Assembly: GCA_002359735.1 (NCBI GenBank) | Contig: DENS01000009.1 | Coordinates: 1-64,000, forward strand | Length of the DNA: 64,000 bases | Direction of reading: 5' to 3' | Source of the DNA: Micavibrio sp. UBA2638 | GTDB taxonomy: Bacteria > Pseudomonadota > Alphaproteobacteria > Micavibrionales > Micavibrionaceae | Shown here: piece by piece, positions 1 through 8,598 of the stretch | How the letters are laid out: the number at the start of each line of letters is the position of its first letter | Numbering within the stretch: the stretch's first letter is position 1 | The notes under the pieces: model-generated | What the model saw: only the letters and a program-made list of their open reading frames with translations | Databases searched by the model: none | Told to the model about the DNA's origin: nothing | Position numbers and translations under genes: made by a program

Positions 1-35
1 CTCAGGCGTGCAGGCACGCTACGCAGTGCATTTAT

Positions 36-75
36 CGTCATTGCGAGGAGCGTCAGCGACGCGGCAATCCATCGC
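36..75. repeat. Dispersed palindromic repeat unit, single copy
   Basis: This GC-rich unit begins CGTCATTGCGAGGAGCG and ends GACGCGGCAATCC. A clearly related unit occurs twice, in opposite orientations, at 12943-13023. The unit lies outside any gene, in the leader of the gene at 190. It resembles the intergenic palindromic repeats seen scattered in many proteobacterial genomes. No encoded protein accompanies it, so it is probably non-autonomous or structural. Confidence 0.6.
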
Positions 76-136
76 AAATAATTTTTTACCGTGTTGGCCA
101 GATTAGACCGTTTTTATTACGTTCCCATATTTATCC

Positions 137-166
137 TTGACATAATAACCGTGTAATGTTTATGGT
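137..166 (+). promoter_or_regulatory. Candidate sigma-70 type promoter for the gene at 190
   Basis: A perfect -35 hexamer TTGACA (137-142) is followed after 18 bases by TATGGT (161-166), which matches four of six -10 bases. Transcription would start near 173 and leave a very short leader containing AAGGAG at 177-182. The -10 match is only moderate, so this is a candidate. Confidence 0.4.
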
Positions 167-189
167 GCGCAAACACAAGGAGATTGATT

Positions 190-924
190 ATGTCATTAGA
201 GCGAACAACAAAATTAGGCGCTTTGGCCGCCGCGGCAGCAATAAGTTTTTCACCATTATCCAGCGATACGGCCGATGCGTATACATTTGGCAGTACCAGC
301 ATGACCACGATGAGCACCACGAATATGCTGGTTATGACCGCAATCATTGTAAGTGCTTTGGACAATAGTGCGAACAGTCAGTTAAGCGTAGAAGAGGTTT
401 TAAAGGGTCCTATATCGAATATGCGCGAATGCGCAATGGAACATGACATAGATATTGATGGCGTGATACAAGCGGGTATTGAATCGGGCGTTACGGATTC
501 AAGCAGCCTTCGGGCCTCAGATATCGGTCTTTCAAAAAGGCAGGCCAGGAGGCTGGGGGATTGTACCGAAGAATACCGCGCGCTGGATAAGCTGGTTGGC
601 GGTTTTTCTGCCGCCTATGACCAGCCTTCAGAGGCCGGGTATAATACATTGGTCAATTATGCGGGCGACCACGTGGATTTTGACTTGGATGAATATACGT
701 ACTGTATGAACGAAGGGGGATTGCAGGATGCCTTTTCACTTCCATCAGGTGGATCTGCCGTTTCCAGAGATGATGTCCTTGCTTTTCAGGATTGCGCGGA
801 TGATTATGTAAGCGCCGCAGAGCAAAGTACAAGAAATATTATGCTTTATCTTGCGCTGGGGGTAATTGGGGCTACTGGCGGCTTTGCGTTTGGATATAGT
901 CGTGGTCGCAGCCTCTATCTGTAA
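190..924 (+). CDS. Exported or membrane-anchored protein of unknown function
   Basis: The protein has 244 residues and I do not recognise the family. The ATG at 190 is chosen because AAGGAG (177-182) sits seven bases upstream; an in-frame TTG at 184 is less likely. Residues 10-30 are Ala/Ser-rich and hydrophobic, like a signal sequence. A further hydrophobic stretch lies near residues 44-55, and the last 30 residues form a clear membrane helix ending in a basic segment (YSRGRSLYL). The central part is acidic and contains several cysteines, which would suit disulfides in the periplasm. It is probably an inner-membrane protein with a periplasmic middle domain. It stands alone with its own promoter. 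Confidence 0.7.
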   Translation: MSLERTTKLGALAAAAAISFSPLSSDTADAYTFGSTSMTTMSTTNMLVMTAIIVSALDNSANSQLSVEEVLKGPISNMRECAMEHDIDIDGVIQAGIESGVTDSSSLRASDIGLSKRQARRLGDCTEEYRALDKLVGGFSAAYDQPSEAGYNTLVNYAGDHVDFDLDEYTYCMNEGGLQDAFSLPSGGSAVSRDDVLAFQDCADDYVSAAEQSTRNIMLYLALGVIGATGGFAFGYSRGRSLYL

Positions 925-1049
925 TGTCTGTCCAGACATACAAGGGCCAGGTTTTTAAGATTTACAGGGTCTATATAAGCATAAGACCCTTGTGAGTTAT
1001 GGTGTCGGTGCGGAGTGATTCGGCGGTGATTCGGCCTTATTCGATACAT

Positions 1050-1071
1050 GTTTACATTTTTTCGTGTAAAC
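1050..1071. promoter_or_regulatory. Inverted repeat, operator candidate
   Basis: GTTTACA and TGTAAAC form a perfect 7-base inverted repeat separated by eight bases. The spacing of about 15 bases between half-site centres is suited to a dimeric helix-turn-helix regulator. No T-run follows, so it is not a terminator. The regulator is unknown. Confidence 0.35.
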
Positions 1072-1125
1072 AGGGGGGAAATCGATGGAAAATCAGGTTT
1101 GAATGATTCCAGTGGTTTAAAAACC

Positions 1126-1134
1126 TTATCCACA
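1126..1134 (+). promoter_or_regulatory. DnaA box (TTATCCACA)
   Basis: The sequence is an exact match to the strong DnaA consensus TTATCCACA. I see only one perfect box here, so a full replication origin is not supported. DnaA also acts as a transcription factor, and the box lies 160 bases upstream of the gene at 1294. Confidence 0.45.
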
Positions 1135-1170
1135 GCCGGATGTGGGTATATTTTTCGTAATAAATTAACT

Positions 1171-1185
1171 TTAATATTCCATTAA
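1171..1185. promoter_or_regulatory. CtrA-type site (TTAA-N7-TTAA)
   Basis: Two TTAA half sites are separated by exactly seven bases, which is the binding consensus of the alphaproteobacterial cell-cycle regulator CtrA. The local AT-richness raises the chance of a random match. The nearby DnaA box and GANTC sites make a real cell-cycle element more plausible. Confidence 0.4.
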
Positions 1186-1293
1186 TATTTTCGCGAGACG
1201 ATGAATACATAGTCGAACCAGACATAACAAAAAGTGGCTTGAACAAGTTTCCCAACACTAGGAACTAACTAAAGCCGGAAAGGTTGTATTACT

Positions 1294-1737
1294 ATGACAC
1301 ATTACATCGGAAACAGGGACGTCTTCTCCAATCAAAACATCCGTCACGCATTGCCGCTTCCACCCCCCAGCGCGGTAGAGCAGAAGGATGAAATGGCGAT
1401 TTATGCACGTTTTATGCGTCATTTGCGCCATGTCCCCAGTAGCCGGATGGAAATTAAGATTTTATCTGCCATCCAGTTTACAGCCGATATAATGGATCTC
1501 AGTGATGCCCATGTTGCCAAGGTTTTGGTGGATTTGGGATTGCGCGCACCCCGCGTCGCCTTTCCGGCTGATTTTCTGTCTTTTATTGATGGGGCGCTGA
1601 TGCGTTCGCCGCTGGATATTGGTGGGCCGAATGCCCCGATGGTTGAGCTAAGAGATTTTTGGCACAGTATCGGCGAAGACAAATTCGCGGCCTTTAAAAC
1701 CAATTTCGATATCGCCGTACCGGTGCTGAGCGCGTAA
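1294..1737 (+). CDS. Small cytosolic protein of unknown function
   Basis: The protein has 147 residues and I do not recognise it. There is no signal peptide or membrane segment. After a proline-rich stretch near residues 20-28, the rest looks mostly helical, with a central helical part around residues 55-85. A GGAAAGG-like ribosome site precedes the ATG. It is the first gene downstream of the DnaA/CtrA/GANTC cluster, so its expression may follow the cell cycle; this is inference from position only. It converges with the gene ending at 1759. Confidence 0.65.
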   Translation: MTHYIGNRDVFSNQNIRHALPLPPPSAVEQKDEMAIYARFMRHLRHVPSSRMEIKILSAIQFTADIMDLSDAHVAKVLVDLGLRAPRVAFPADFLSFIDGALMRSPLDIGGPNAPMVELRDFWHSIGEDKFAAFKTNFDIAVPVLSA

Positions 1738-1758
1738 GGTTGCGGGGTGCCATTGATA

Positions 1759-2898
1759 TTATTTTATCTCTAAGGGCATTAATTCTAACCGTTTCTGTTT
1801 GTAATCTTTGCCGTTTTTAATGCTGAATTGCCGGGTTGGAAGGCCCGACGCGCTATAAATTTTACGCAGGCTGGCGGCTTCTTCTTTCATCGTTCCGTGT
1901 AGGCCGATGAAATGCAGGTCTTCATTGCCTCCCCGTATAATTACAGTGTCAGGGGTGTTCATGGCCTTTTTGGCGGAGCGGGGCAGGCGCGCATAGTTGA
2001 ATTTTTCGGATCTGTGTTCCTGTAAAACCGTAATGACTTTGATATTGGGGCCGATGTTTTGCGCAAGCTCATGCAGGGAGTATTTATACGATATTCCGCG
2101 TTTGCCATCCCCGGCAATATGGGACAGGCCGGTTTGCAAAAAGGTGATGTCATGGTCATGGCTCATGGCTTTCAGGTTGGCCAGCATCCATTCATTTCTG
2201 AGGCGCATGGAGCCTTGCCGGGTATTTTCGTTTAGAAAGACATTAAATGGTTTGCGGTTGTGTTTTATAAACTCCGCGGTTTCAGATACATCCATGTCAA
2301 ATTTTTCATGCGTGTTAAATGCCAAATCAACCAGTCGAACAGGGGCCTGTTCACGCAGCCAGGCAGACACGCATTCCACCCTGGCAATGGGGGCGGCCAT
2401 CCAGGCATGCGAGGCATAGGCTCTGGCCTGCATCTTGTGGTATTGTGCCGGTCTTTCCTGTTTCATATTTTGTAAGTGGTTCAATATACCGCGGCGCACA
2501 TGGGCCATGCTGTCCGGCCATCGCGCGATGGCGTGTTCGAAAAAATCATGGCTGGCCTCTAACGCAAGGGCCGGGCGGGTTTTGTTTCCTGCCTTGCGAA
2601 GGGCGCGGCGCGTCATGTCTGACAGCGCGAAATGCGCCGGTGTGTCGTGGCGCTCACCGATCATGACGATCACTTTTTGGTTGGCTGCGCGCGCCTCTTC
2701 TATCGTGGTGACGATGTGGGTCAGGGCGGGTCTGAAATCATCCGGGTTCGCGCTGAGGTCAATGACGGTTGCGCCAGCCTTTGTGCCTGTATTTGCGCGG
2801 GACCGCATGCGCAGCGCATCCTTAACATGATGGGCTCTATCTGTCACTTCCGCGGTGATCTTGCCCGTGATTGATTTTATGTTGCTCATAATTTCCAT
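1759..2898 (-). CDS. TIKI/ChaN/TraB-superfamily-like protein
   Basis: The protein has 379 residues. It carries two GxxH motifs, GERH at 81-84 and GLSH at 257-260, each after a hydrophobic strand, plus a conserved-looking Glu in LALEAS (114). Paired GxxH motifs separated by an alpha/beta region are the hallmark of the TIKI superfamily, which includes ChaN, TraB/PrgY and GumN and has metal-dependent protease or haem-binding members. No signal peptide or membrane helix is visible, and the N-terminal 40 residues are basic. Translation may start at either of two close ATGs (2898 or 2889). It is transcribed away from the PBP gene's 3' end. The superfamily call is motif-based; the substrate is unknown. 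Confidence 0.55.
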   Translation of the reverse strand: MEIMSNIKSITGKITAEVTDRAHHVKDALRMRSRANTGTKAGATVIDLSANPDDFRPALTHIVTTIEEARAANQKVIVMIGERHDTPAHFALSDMTRRALRKAGNKTRPALALEASHDFFEHAIARWPDSMAHVRRGILNHLQNMKQERPAQYHKMQARAYASHAWMAAPIARVECVSAWLREQAPVRLVDLAFNTHEKFDMDVSETAEFIKHNRKPFNVFLNENTRQGSMRLRNEWMLANLKAMSHDHDITFLQTGLSHIAGDGKRGISYKYSLHELAQNIGPNIKVITVLQEHRSEKFNYARLPRSAKKAMNTPDTVIIRGGNEDLHFIGLHGTMKEEAASLRKIYSASGLPTRQFSIKNGKDYKQKRLELMPLEIK

Positions 2899-2993
2899 TG
2901 ATATGTAAATAGCAGAGCGTGGGGCGCATTGTCAACAAAAGACGCGCATTGGTAATCGCGCGTGCCAGCTTGCCTGCTGCTTGCGTGCCTGCG

Positions 2994-5045
2994 TTAATCG
3001 TTGTAGCGCTGGCTGCTTTCATGGCGCTGATCATCGGCGCCAAAACCTGCATTGTTATGATAGGGGGCGTGCCGGCTTTGTTCGGATTGTTCTTGCGCAG
3101 GGGTCAGCAAGCGGCCAATTAAACCTTTGAGGTCATAATTCTGACTTAGGCCAAAGCTGGCGCGGCCCTGGAATTTGTATTGCGCGTCCCGCATGATCTC
3201 TGACCAGATTCCGGCAGGGATAGACCCGCCCGTCACGCCTTTGGTGGGGCTGTTATCGTCATTGCCCGTCCAGACCACCGCGACCAGCTTATCCGAAAAG
3301 CCGGCAAACCAGGCATCGCGGCTGTCCTGGGATGTTCCGGTTTTGCCGCCAACCGGGAATGCTTGCCGGGCCCGCTGGCCGGTGCCGTTTTCAACCACGT
3401 TTTGCATCATGACCTGCAATTGACGAATGGCCCGTTCATCGGCAACGCGGCGCGTTAATGTCTGGTCTGGGCGTTTAAAATATGTTCTGCCGTCGTCGTC
3501 CCTGATTTTCGTAATCGCATAGGGAAAGACACCATACCCGCCATTGGCAATGGCGGCATAGGCAGTCGCCAGTTCCAGCGGTGAAATGCTGGAAGACCCC
3601 AAAGCCAGACTTAAGTCGGCCTCCAGCGGTGAAATAATACCCAGGCGCCGCGCTGTTTCAATGACGCTTTGCGGCCCAAGGTCTTTCATGAGCTGATAGG
3701 AAACCGTGTTCAGCGATAATGTCAGGGCGGTTTCCAGATTGACCATGCCGTAATATTTATCGCCAAAATTTTCAGGGCGGTAACGGCCTGTTGTGATTTT
3801 TTCATCCATAATTTGCGAGGCAGGCGTAAAACCATTTTCGAGCGCGGTTAAATATACCAGAGGCTTGAACGATGATCCCGGCTGCCGTCGGGCCTGTGTT
3901 ATGCGGTTAAACTGGCTGCGGTTATAGTCGCGGCCCCCGACAAGGGCAATGACCGCCCCGTCATGCGCCATGACAATGGCCGCGCCCTGACCAACCTCAA
4001 GATCCGTACCATATTGCGCCAGATTGTTCTGAATGGCGTTTTTTGCCGCATCCTGTATGTCGGAAACCAGCGTGGTTTCAATCACCAGATCTGTTTCGGG
4101 CGTGCCGATTAAATCATCCAGCCCATCCACAACCCAGTCAGTGAAATAGCGAACCGAATTGGCGCTGCCGGGTTTTTGCGGGGGAAGGGGAGGGATGTTC
4201 GAGAGGCCTTTGGCCTGCGCGTCTGTAATGTAACCGGCGTCAACCATGGCGGCCAACACGACATCGGCGCGTTCATTGGCCAAATTGGGGTTGCGGCGCG
4301 GGGAATATCGTGATGGCGCCTTTAACAAACCCGCAATGATGGCGCTTTCCCGTAAGGTTATATCTTTCACCGGTTTGTCAAAATACAACATGGCGGCGGC
4401 ATCAACGCCGTAACTGCCAGATCCAAGATAAACCCGGTTCAGATAGGCGCTCATGATCTCGTCTTTGCTCAGCTCATGTTCCAGCCAGATCGCCAGCATG
4501 GCTTCCTGAATTTTACGCTTTAGCGTGCGTTCGTGGCTCAGAAATAAATTTTTGGCAAGTTGCTGCGTGATGGTTGATCCGCCCTGCACAACGCCGCCTG
4601 CCTGAATATTGACAATCATCGCGCGGGCCAGACCCAATAGATCAATGCCGAAATGCGAATAGAACCGGCGGTCTTCAATAGCCATAACCGCTTGAATCAG
4701 GTGCGGCGGTATATCGGCGATATCGACGCTGTTGCCTTTGATTTCGCCATAACGGGCCAACACCTCGCCGCGCACATCCAAAATAGTGATTGAGCTCTGG
4801 CGTTCAAATGACGCGCTTTCTGCTATGTCCGGCAGTTCCGATGCGTAATAGGCCAAAACGCCGCCCATGATAATCGCGGCCCACAGCCCTGTAACAAAGG
4901 CCCATTTGAACAACCGCCCCAGAATGGATTTCTTTTTTCCTGATGCGCGTTTCTTTACCGTGGCCTTTTTTCTGGTAGGGGATTGGGGCTTGGCTTTGGA
5001 ACGGGTGGTTTTGGCCTTTTTGGGGGGCGTTGTTTTTTTGGCCAT
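2994..5045 (-). CDS. Penicillin-binding protein 1A family, bifunctional peptidoglycan synthase
   Basis: The 683-residue protein polymerises and cross-links peptidoglycan at the outer face of the inner membrane. A Lys/Arg-rich cytosolic tail (1-42) precedes one membrane anchor (about 48-68). The glycosyltransferase 51 domain shows EDRRFYSHFG (124-133) with the catalytic Glu and GGSTITQQLAKN (155-166). The transpeptidase domain has SSFK (391-394), SLN (444-446) and KTG (568-570), all intact. Length is typical for the family, without a large C-terminal extension. The AGGAA site sits seven bases before the ATG. It lies 15 bases downstream of the GNAT gene and is probably co-transcribed with it. 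Confidence 0.93.
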   Translation of the reverse strand: MAKKTTPPKKAKTTRSKAKPQSPTRKKATVKKRASGKKKSILGRLFKWAFVTGLWAAIIMGGVLAYYASELPDIAESASFERQSSITILDVRGEVLARYGEIKGNSVDIADIPPHLIQAVMAIEDRRFYSHFGIDLLGLARAMIVNIQAGGVVQGGSTITQQLAKNLFLSHERTLKRKIQEAMLAIWLEHELSKDEIMSAYLNRVYLGSGSYGVDAAAMLYFDKPVKDITLRESAIIAGLLKAPSRYSPRRNPNLANERADVVLAAMVDAGYITDAQAKGLSNIPPLPPQKPGSANSVRYFTDWVVDGLDDLIGTPETDLVIETTLVSDIQDAAKNAIQNNLAQYGTDLEVGQGAAIVMAHDGAVIALVGGRDYNRSQFNRITQARRQPGSSFKPLVYLTALENGFTPASQIMDEKITTGRYRPENFGDKYYGMVNLETALTLSLNTVSYQLMKDLGPQSVIETARRLGIISPLEADLSLALGSSSISPLELATAYAAIANGGYGVFPYAITKIRDDDGRTYFKRPDQTLTRRVADERAIRQLQVMMQNVVENGTGQRARQAFPVGGKTGTSQDSRDAWFAGFSDKLVAVVWTGNDDNSPTKGVTGGSIPAGIWSEIMRDAQYKFQGRASFGLSQNYDLKGLIGRLLTPAQEQSEQSRHAPYHNNAGFGADDQRHESSQRYND

Positions 5046-5060
5046 GCCGGCGTTCCTAAA

Positions 5061-5594
5061 TTAATTACAATCCAGCCAATAGCGCATGCGCGCGGGGAAT
5101 TTATCCGTGGCCGTTGTTTCATTTTCCAACACGCCGCCGCAATGTTCTACAATTCTTTGGGCCGCTTTGTTTTCAGGGTCCACTGTAATCAGGGCCCGGT
5201 CAATACCCAGGAAACAGGCGCATGGCATCCCTTTTTGCAAAATCTTTTTGCCGAAACCTTTGCCGCGCATGGATGGCCGGATCAAAAAATTGATATGACC
5301 GCCCCATTTTTCCAGATGCCAGTTCAGGCGGTGGCGTACATTAAACGTGCCGATATATTCGCCGTCTTTTACCATCCATAATGGTGTTTCTGTTACGGGC
5401 TCCACCCAATCGGCATAGGGTTTATGCATGTGGCTTTTGCCGCTGTTCAGTTGCTCGATAAAGTCATCGAAATTGGCTTCGAGATCTTCGATTTTTATAA
5501 ATTTATAGCGCCCTTCGGCTTGAAATTCCTTCAAGGCTGAAAGAAAGCTGGTCTTGTATTCGGCGCTGGGCTTTACGAGTTTTGATGCAGACAT
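5061..5594 (-). CDS. GNAT family N-acetyltransferase
   Basis: The 177-residue protein should transfer an acetyl group from acetyl-CoA to an unknown amine. The acetyl-CoA pyrophosphate-binding loop is visible as RPSMRGKGFGKK, preceded by a strand (INFLI), and a typical C-terminal GNAT segment follows (DPENKAAQRIVEHCGG). The N-terminal third is charged and unusual. It sits immediately upstream of the PBP gene in the same direction, so a link to the envelope is possible but not shown. No signal peptide is present, so it is cytosolic. Confidence 0.85.
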   Translation of the reverse strand: MSASKLVKPSAEYKTSFLSALKEFQAEGRYKFIKIEDLEANFDDFIEQLNSGKSHMHKPYADWVEPVTETPLWMVKDGEYIGTFNVRHRLNWHLEKWGGHINFLIRPSMRGKGFGKKILQKGMPCACFLGIDRALITVDPENKAAQRIVEHCGGVLENETTATDKFPARMRYWLDCN

Positions 5595-5864
5595 AATGGA
5601 GATTTTTTTGCGTTTTTGACGTTGTGTAATTTAGTTTGTTTAATTTTTATCGTCTTGGTTTACGGCTTTTTCTTTAGATTTTGCTGTTATATAGTCATTT
5701 GCATTGCGGTGCAAATTTTTTCATACATTTTTTACCATGAATATATGTATAGTCTATTTCTTAGATGTCTATAATCCCATAAAAAGTATGGGGCTACAAC
5801 GCTTCTGGATATAAGGATACACTCTGCCTTGTAAATGTTAAAGCATTCTATGCTTATGGACGGA

Positions 5865-6383
5865 TTAATCCAGAGTGCAGCTTTGCGGCAGGCTTTTCCG
5901 TCCGTCTAAATAATTGTCGGCGGCGGCGTCAATATTACTGATATCCTTTATGATAAAGGCGTTTCGTCTGGTGCTGATCTTGGTCATATCTGTTTCTAAT
6001 TCTTCTTGTGTATAGAGGTATTGCACCGGGAATGTTTCGTAATTGCCTTGCAGGCCCGCGCCAATGACGGCCGGATTGTCCGACAAGGTTGTGACGGCGG
6101 CCAGCGCAAATTCCGAACACAGGAATTTTTGTTGCATGGCCTTGGTCGCGGCGGCGGCGCAGGCGGCGGCATAATCATCGGTGTTGCCAATGGCCCCGCA
6201 ATAGGCATTGACGCTTACGGTGAAATCGACCTCTTTGCGTGTGACGGGGATATCCAGTGAAATTAAGTGGGCCGGGTCATAGGTCAGGCTATTTTGAGAG
6301 GTCTGTGACTTTGGCTCATCTTCCGTGCAGGCGCCGAGCGCAACCGCGCTTGCCAGTGTCATCGCAAGTGATGTTTTCTTCAT
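5865..6383 (-). CDS. Predicted lipoprotein of unknown function
   Basis: The ATG at 6383 is preferred over an in-frame TTG at 6389 because GGGAG lies seven bases upstream. The 172-residue product has a signal sequence ending in a lipobox (ALGAC), so it should be lipid-modified on cysteine and anchored in the envelope. The mature part contains further cysteines (for example in AYCGA and ACAAA) and is otherwise unrecognised. The 270-base stretch between it and the GNAT gene (5595-5864) holds no gene; it contains a short perfect hairpin (AAGCAT-TCT-ATGCTT, 5841-5855) without a T-run. Confidence 0.75.
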   Translation of the reverse strand: MKKTSLAMTLASAVALGACTEDEPKSQTSQNSLTYDPAHLISLDIPVTRKEVDFTVSVNAYCGAIGNTDDYAAACAAAATKAMQQKFLCSEFALAAVTTLSDNPAVIGAGLQGNYETFPVQYLYTQEELETDMTKISTRRNAFIIKDISNIDAAADNYLDGRKSLPQSCTLD

Positions 6384-6512
6384 GATCAACTCCCATAATT
6401 CTTTATATTATGGCTATTAGTAATCGATCAGGGGCAGGGATGCAAATTATTATGTGTTGGCGAGTGTGGATACGCGCTGGCGGGGTGTTTGGTGCGCTGG
6501 CATTCCTTTGGC

Positions 6513-7919
6513 TTATAGCAGCAGTGCGGCGGCCAGACCCAAAAAGGCAAAAAAGCCAACAACATCGGTGATCGTGGTTAAAACCACAGCAGAGGCCACG
6601 GCCGGATCGGCGCCAATGCGTTGGAGAATGATGGGTATACCGGCCCCGAAAAGGCCTGCAACCACCAGATTGATGATCATGGCCATGGCAATCACCGCGC
6701 CCAACATGGGGGATCCAAACCAGAGCGATGTGGCCAGTCCGGCCATCACGGCGAACATGATGCCGTTTAATGTTCCCACCGCGGTTTCCTTGCCGATGAT
6801 ACGCCATGCATTGGTTTCGGTCAGCTCCCTTGTTGCCAGAGCGCGCACGGCAACCGTAAGCGCCTGCGTGCCGGCATTGCCGCCCATGGAGGCCACAATC
6901 GGCATCAGAACGGCCAGTGCCACAATTTGTTCAATGGTGGCATCGAAGAGTGAAATGACGATAGAGGCCAAAATGGCCGTGAGAAGATTGACGAATAACC
7001 AGCGAAAACGTGTTCCGGTGGTGGATAAAATGGCGTGGTACAGGTCGCTGTTTTCCACACCGGCAAGTTTCAAAAAGTCTTCCTGCGCCTCTTCATCAAT
7101 AACGTCGATGACATCGTCAATGGTAATAACCCCAAGCAGGCGCCCATTTTCATCAACCACAGGGGCGGATAAAATATTGTCCCGGCGGAAAATATCGGCG
7201 ACCTCTTCCTGGTCCATTTCGGCGGGGATCGGGTGGGCGTCATCCAGTTTTAAATGATCCAGTTTTTCCGACCGTTTTGCGCAAACCAGGCGGCGCAGCG
7301 GAATTTCGCCCGTGACATGGTAAGACGGGGATACGACAATGATGTCGAAAAAATCATCCGGCAGGGTATCGCCGGCATTGCGCAAATAATCAATGGTTTT
7401 CCCGGCGGTCCAGAATTCCGGGACGGCCACAACCTCGCGCTGCATAAGGCGCCCGGCGGAATCTTCGGGGAAGTTCAACCCTTCCTGAACGGCAAGGCGG
7501 GTCTTGGCTGATAATTTGCGAATAATGTCTTGTTGGAATTCGTCATCCAAATCTTCAATAATGTCCAGCGCATCATCGGAATCCAGTTCGGTGATAATAC
7601 CGGCGACATCTTCTGCGCTCATTGCGCTTAAGGTTTGGCGGCGCAGCTCATGATTTAGCTCGGAAAATGTTTGCGGGTCGAATTTGTCACTAAACATGCC
7701 GACAAATTCGCGGCGGTCTTCGTCCCCGACTTTTTCAATCAGTTCGGCAACATCGGCAGGGGATAAGTCATCAATCAGGGCGTGAACCGTGTCGGAATCC
7801 TGCGCCCGAACGGCTTCAACCGCGCCGCGGATCTCAACATCATTCAAACGAAAGGGGTTTTCGTCAACATCGTTGTCGTTGCTGCTGGATTCCTTTTCCT
7901 GAATTTGATTGTCGCTCAT
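6513..7919 (-). CDS. mgtE: Magnesium transporter MgtE
   Basis: The 468-residue protein is a Mg2+-gated magnesium channel of the inner membrane. The N-terminal MgtE_N domain (about 30-155) ends with the conserved FPEDSAGRLM (150-159). A CBS pair follows (about 160-282), which senses cytosolic Mg2+. The membrane part from about 305 contains the pore signature GGNAGTQ (346-352) and the family block DPAVAS...TTITD near the C-terminus. The order and length are standard. An acidic N-terminal tail of about 25 residues precedes the domain. It is transcribed alone. I see no M-box-like structure upstream. Confidence 0.95.
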   Translation of the reverse strand: MSDNQIQEKESSSNDNDVDENPFRLNDVEIRGAVEAVRAQDSDTVHALIDDLSPADVAELIEKVGDEDRREFVGMFSDKFDPQTFSELNHELRRQTLSAMSAEDVAGIITELDSDDALDIIEDLDDEFQQDIIRKLSAKTRLAVQEGLNFPEDSAGRLMQREVVAVPEFWTAGKTIDYLRNAGDTLPDDFFDIIVVSPSYHVTGEIPLRRLVCAKRSEKLDHLKLDDAHPIPAEMDQEEVADIFRRDNILSAPVVDENGRLLGVITIDDVIDVIDEEAQEDFLKLAGVENSDLYHAILSTTGTRFRWLFVNLLTAILASIVISLFDATIEQIVALAVLMPIVASMGGNAGTQALTVAVRALATRELTETNAWRIIGKETAVGTLNGIMFAVMAGLATSLWFGSPMLGAVIAMAMIINLVVAGLFGAGIPIILQRIGADPAVASAVVLTTITDVVGFFAFLGLAAALLL

Positions 7920-8089
7920 GGTTTTATTTCCTGCTGGTGCTGCAATACTTTACAGGATAATCAAATAGCTTTCATCCCTATAATTCAAGTGCGGTGGCGC
8001 TGTATGAATTAATTGACTAATGCTCCATGTTTATGGTAAACAGTGTCGCATAATTAAGAACCAAGTGACAGATCAGGGAGTAACGCATC

Positions 8090-8482
8090 ATGTCTATGAA
8101 AAATAAATTTGCCTATATGGCGGCCGGGGCCGGCGCTGTTGGTTTGGGGTACCTGGTGTCGCAGGTGACGCCGGATAATTTTTATACGAGCATGGTGGCC
8201 GGTGGGGCTGCCGTTGGTATGGCATTACATATTAGTGAAAGAACTGAAACGGAGATTCAGTTCGGTTCGGTTGCTTTGGGAATTGCGGGGGCATTTGCTA
8301 TCGGTGCGGCCTGTGAGTTTGGCATGGCTGAAAACGATACTGCCCCACATGAAGCAGCGGCAAGCGAGGCAGAGGCGAAGGCGGCCTATATCGCTCCTGA
8401 TATCTTTGATCAGAACCGCGGCGATGCTTATACAATGCACGATATTGATGGTGTGCAAACGCCGGTTATAACCGTGGGCTAG
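8090..8482 (+). CDS. Small membrane protein of unknown function
   Basis: The 130-residue product has three hydrophobic, glycine- and alanine-rich segments (about residues 8-26, 33-47 and 60-80) and an acidic, Ala/Glu-rich C-terminal half. Most of the C-terminal part is probably soluble. GGGAG lies well placed before the ATG, and a second ATG follows two codons later. A strong hairpin terminator follows the gene. I cannot assign a family. Confidence 0.65.
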   Translation: MSMKNKFAYMAAGAGAVGLGYLVSQVTPDNFYTSMVAGGAAVGMALHISERTETEIQFGSVALGIAGAFAIGAACEFGMAENDTAPHEAAASEAEAKAAYIAPDIFDQNRGDAYTMHDIDGVQTPVITVG

Positions 8483-8520
8483 TTTGGCGCTGCTTTTTCT
8501 GGGCTTACACCGTAATTAAT

Positions 8521-8552
8521 GAAAAGCGCCCCTGATTGGAGGCGCTTTTTTA
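8521..8552. terminator. Rho-independent terminator, probably bidirectional
   Basis: The stem AAAAGCGCC (8522-8530) pairs with GGCGCTTTT (8541-8549) around a ten-base loop, followed by a T-run. The A-run on the other side makes it usable from both strands. It lies between the convergent genes ending at 8482 and 8599. Confidence 0.85.
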
Positions 8553-8598
8553 ATTGTCTTTACCTGTTGTTTCTTTCAGGCACCTTGACTGACAAGGC

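Larger units (their letters stand above)
925..1293. other. Gene-free region with DnaA-, CtrA- and CcrM-type motifs
   Basis: No convincing gene lies here. The region contains three GANTC sites (1017-1021, 1028-1032, 1105-1109), an inverted repeat GTTTACA-N8-TGTAAAC (1050-1071), a perfect DnaA box TTATCCACA (1126-1134), an AT-rich stretch (1150-1192) and one TTAA-N7-TTAA site (1171-1185). Together these look like an alphaproteobacterial cell-cycle controlled promoter or replication-linked region for the downstream gene at 1294. The motifs are read directly; their function is inferred. Confidence 0.5.

Noticed and set aside
1126..1185. Calling this the chromosomal replication origin
   Set aside because: There is only one perfect DnaA box and no dnaA, hemE or parAB gene nearby. 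The evidence supports no more than a motif cluster.
5841..5855. AAGCAT-TCT-ATGCTT hairpin as a terminator
   Set aside because: The stem is only six pairs with a three-base loop and has no T-run on either strand.
6454..7257. 267-residue plus-strand open frame opposite mgtE
   Set aside because: The frame is opposite intact mgtE and lacks a ribosome site and family motifs.
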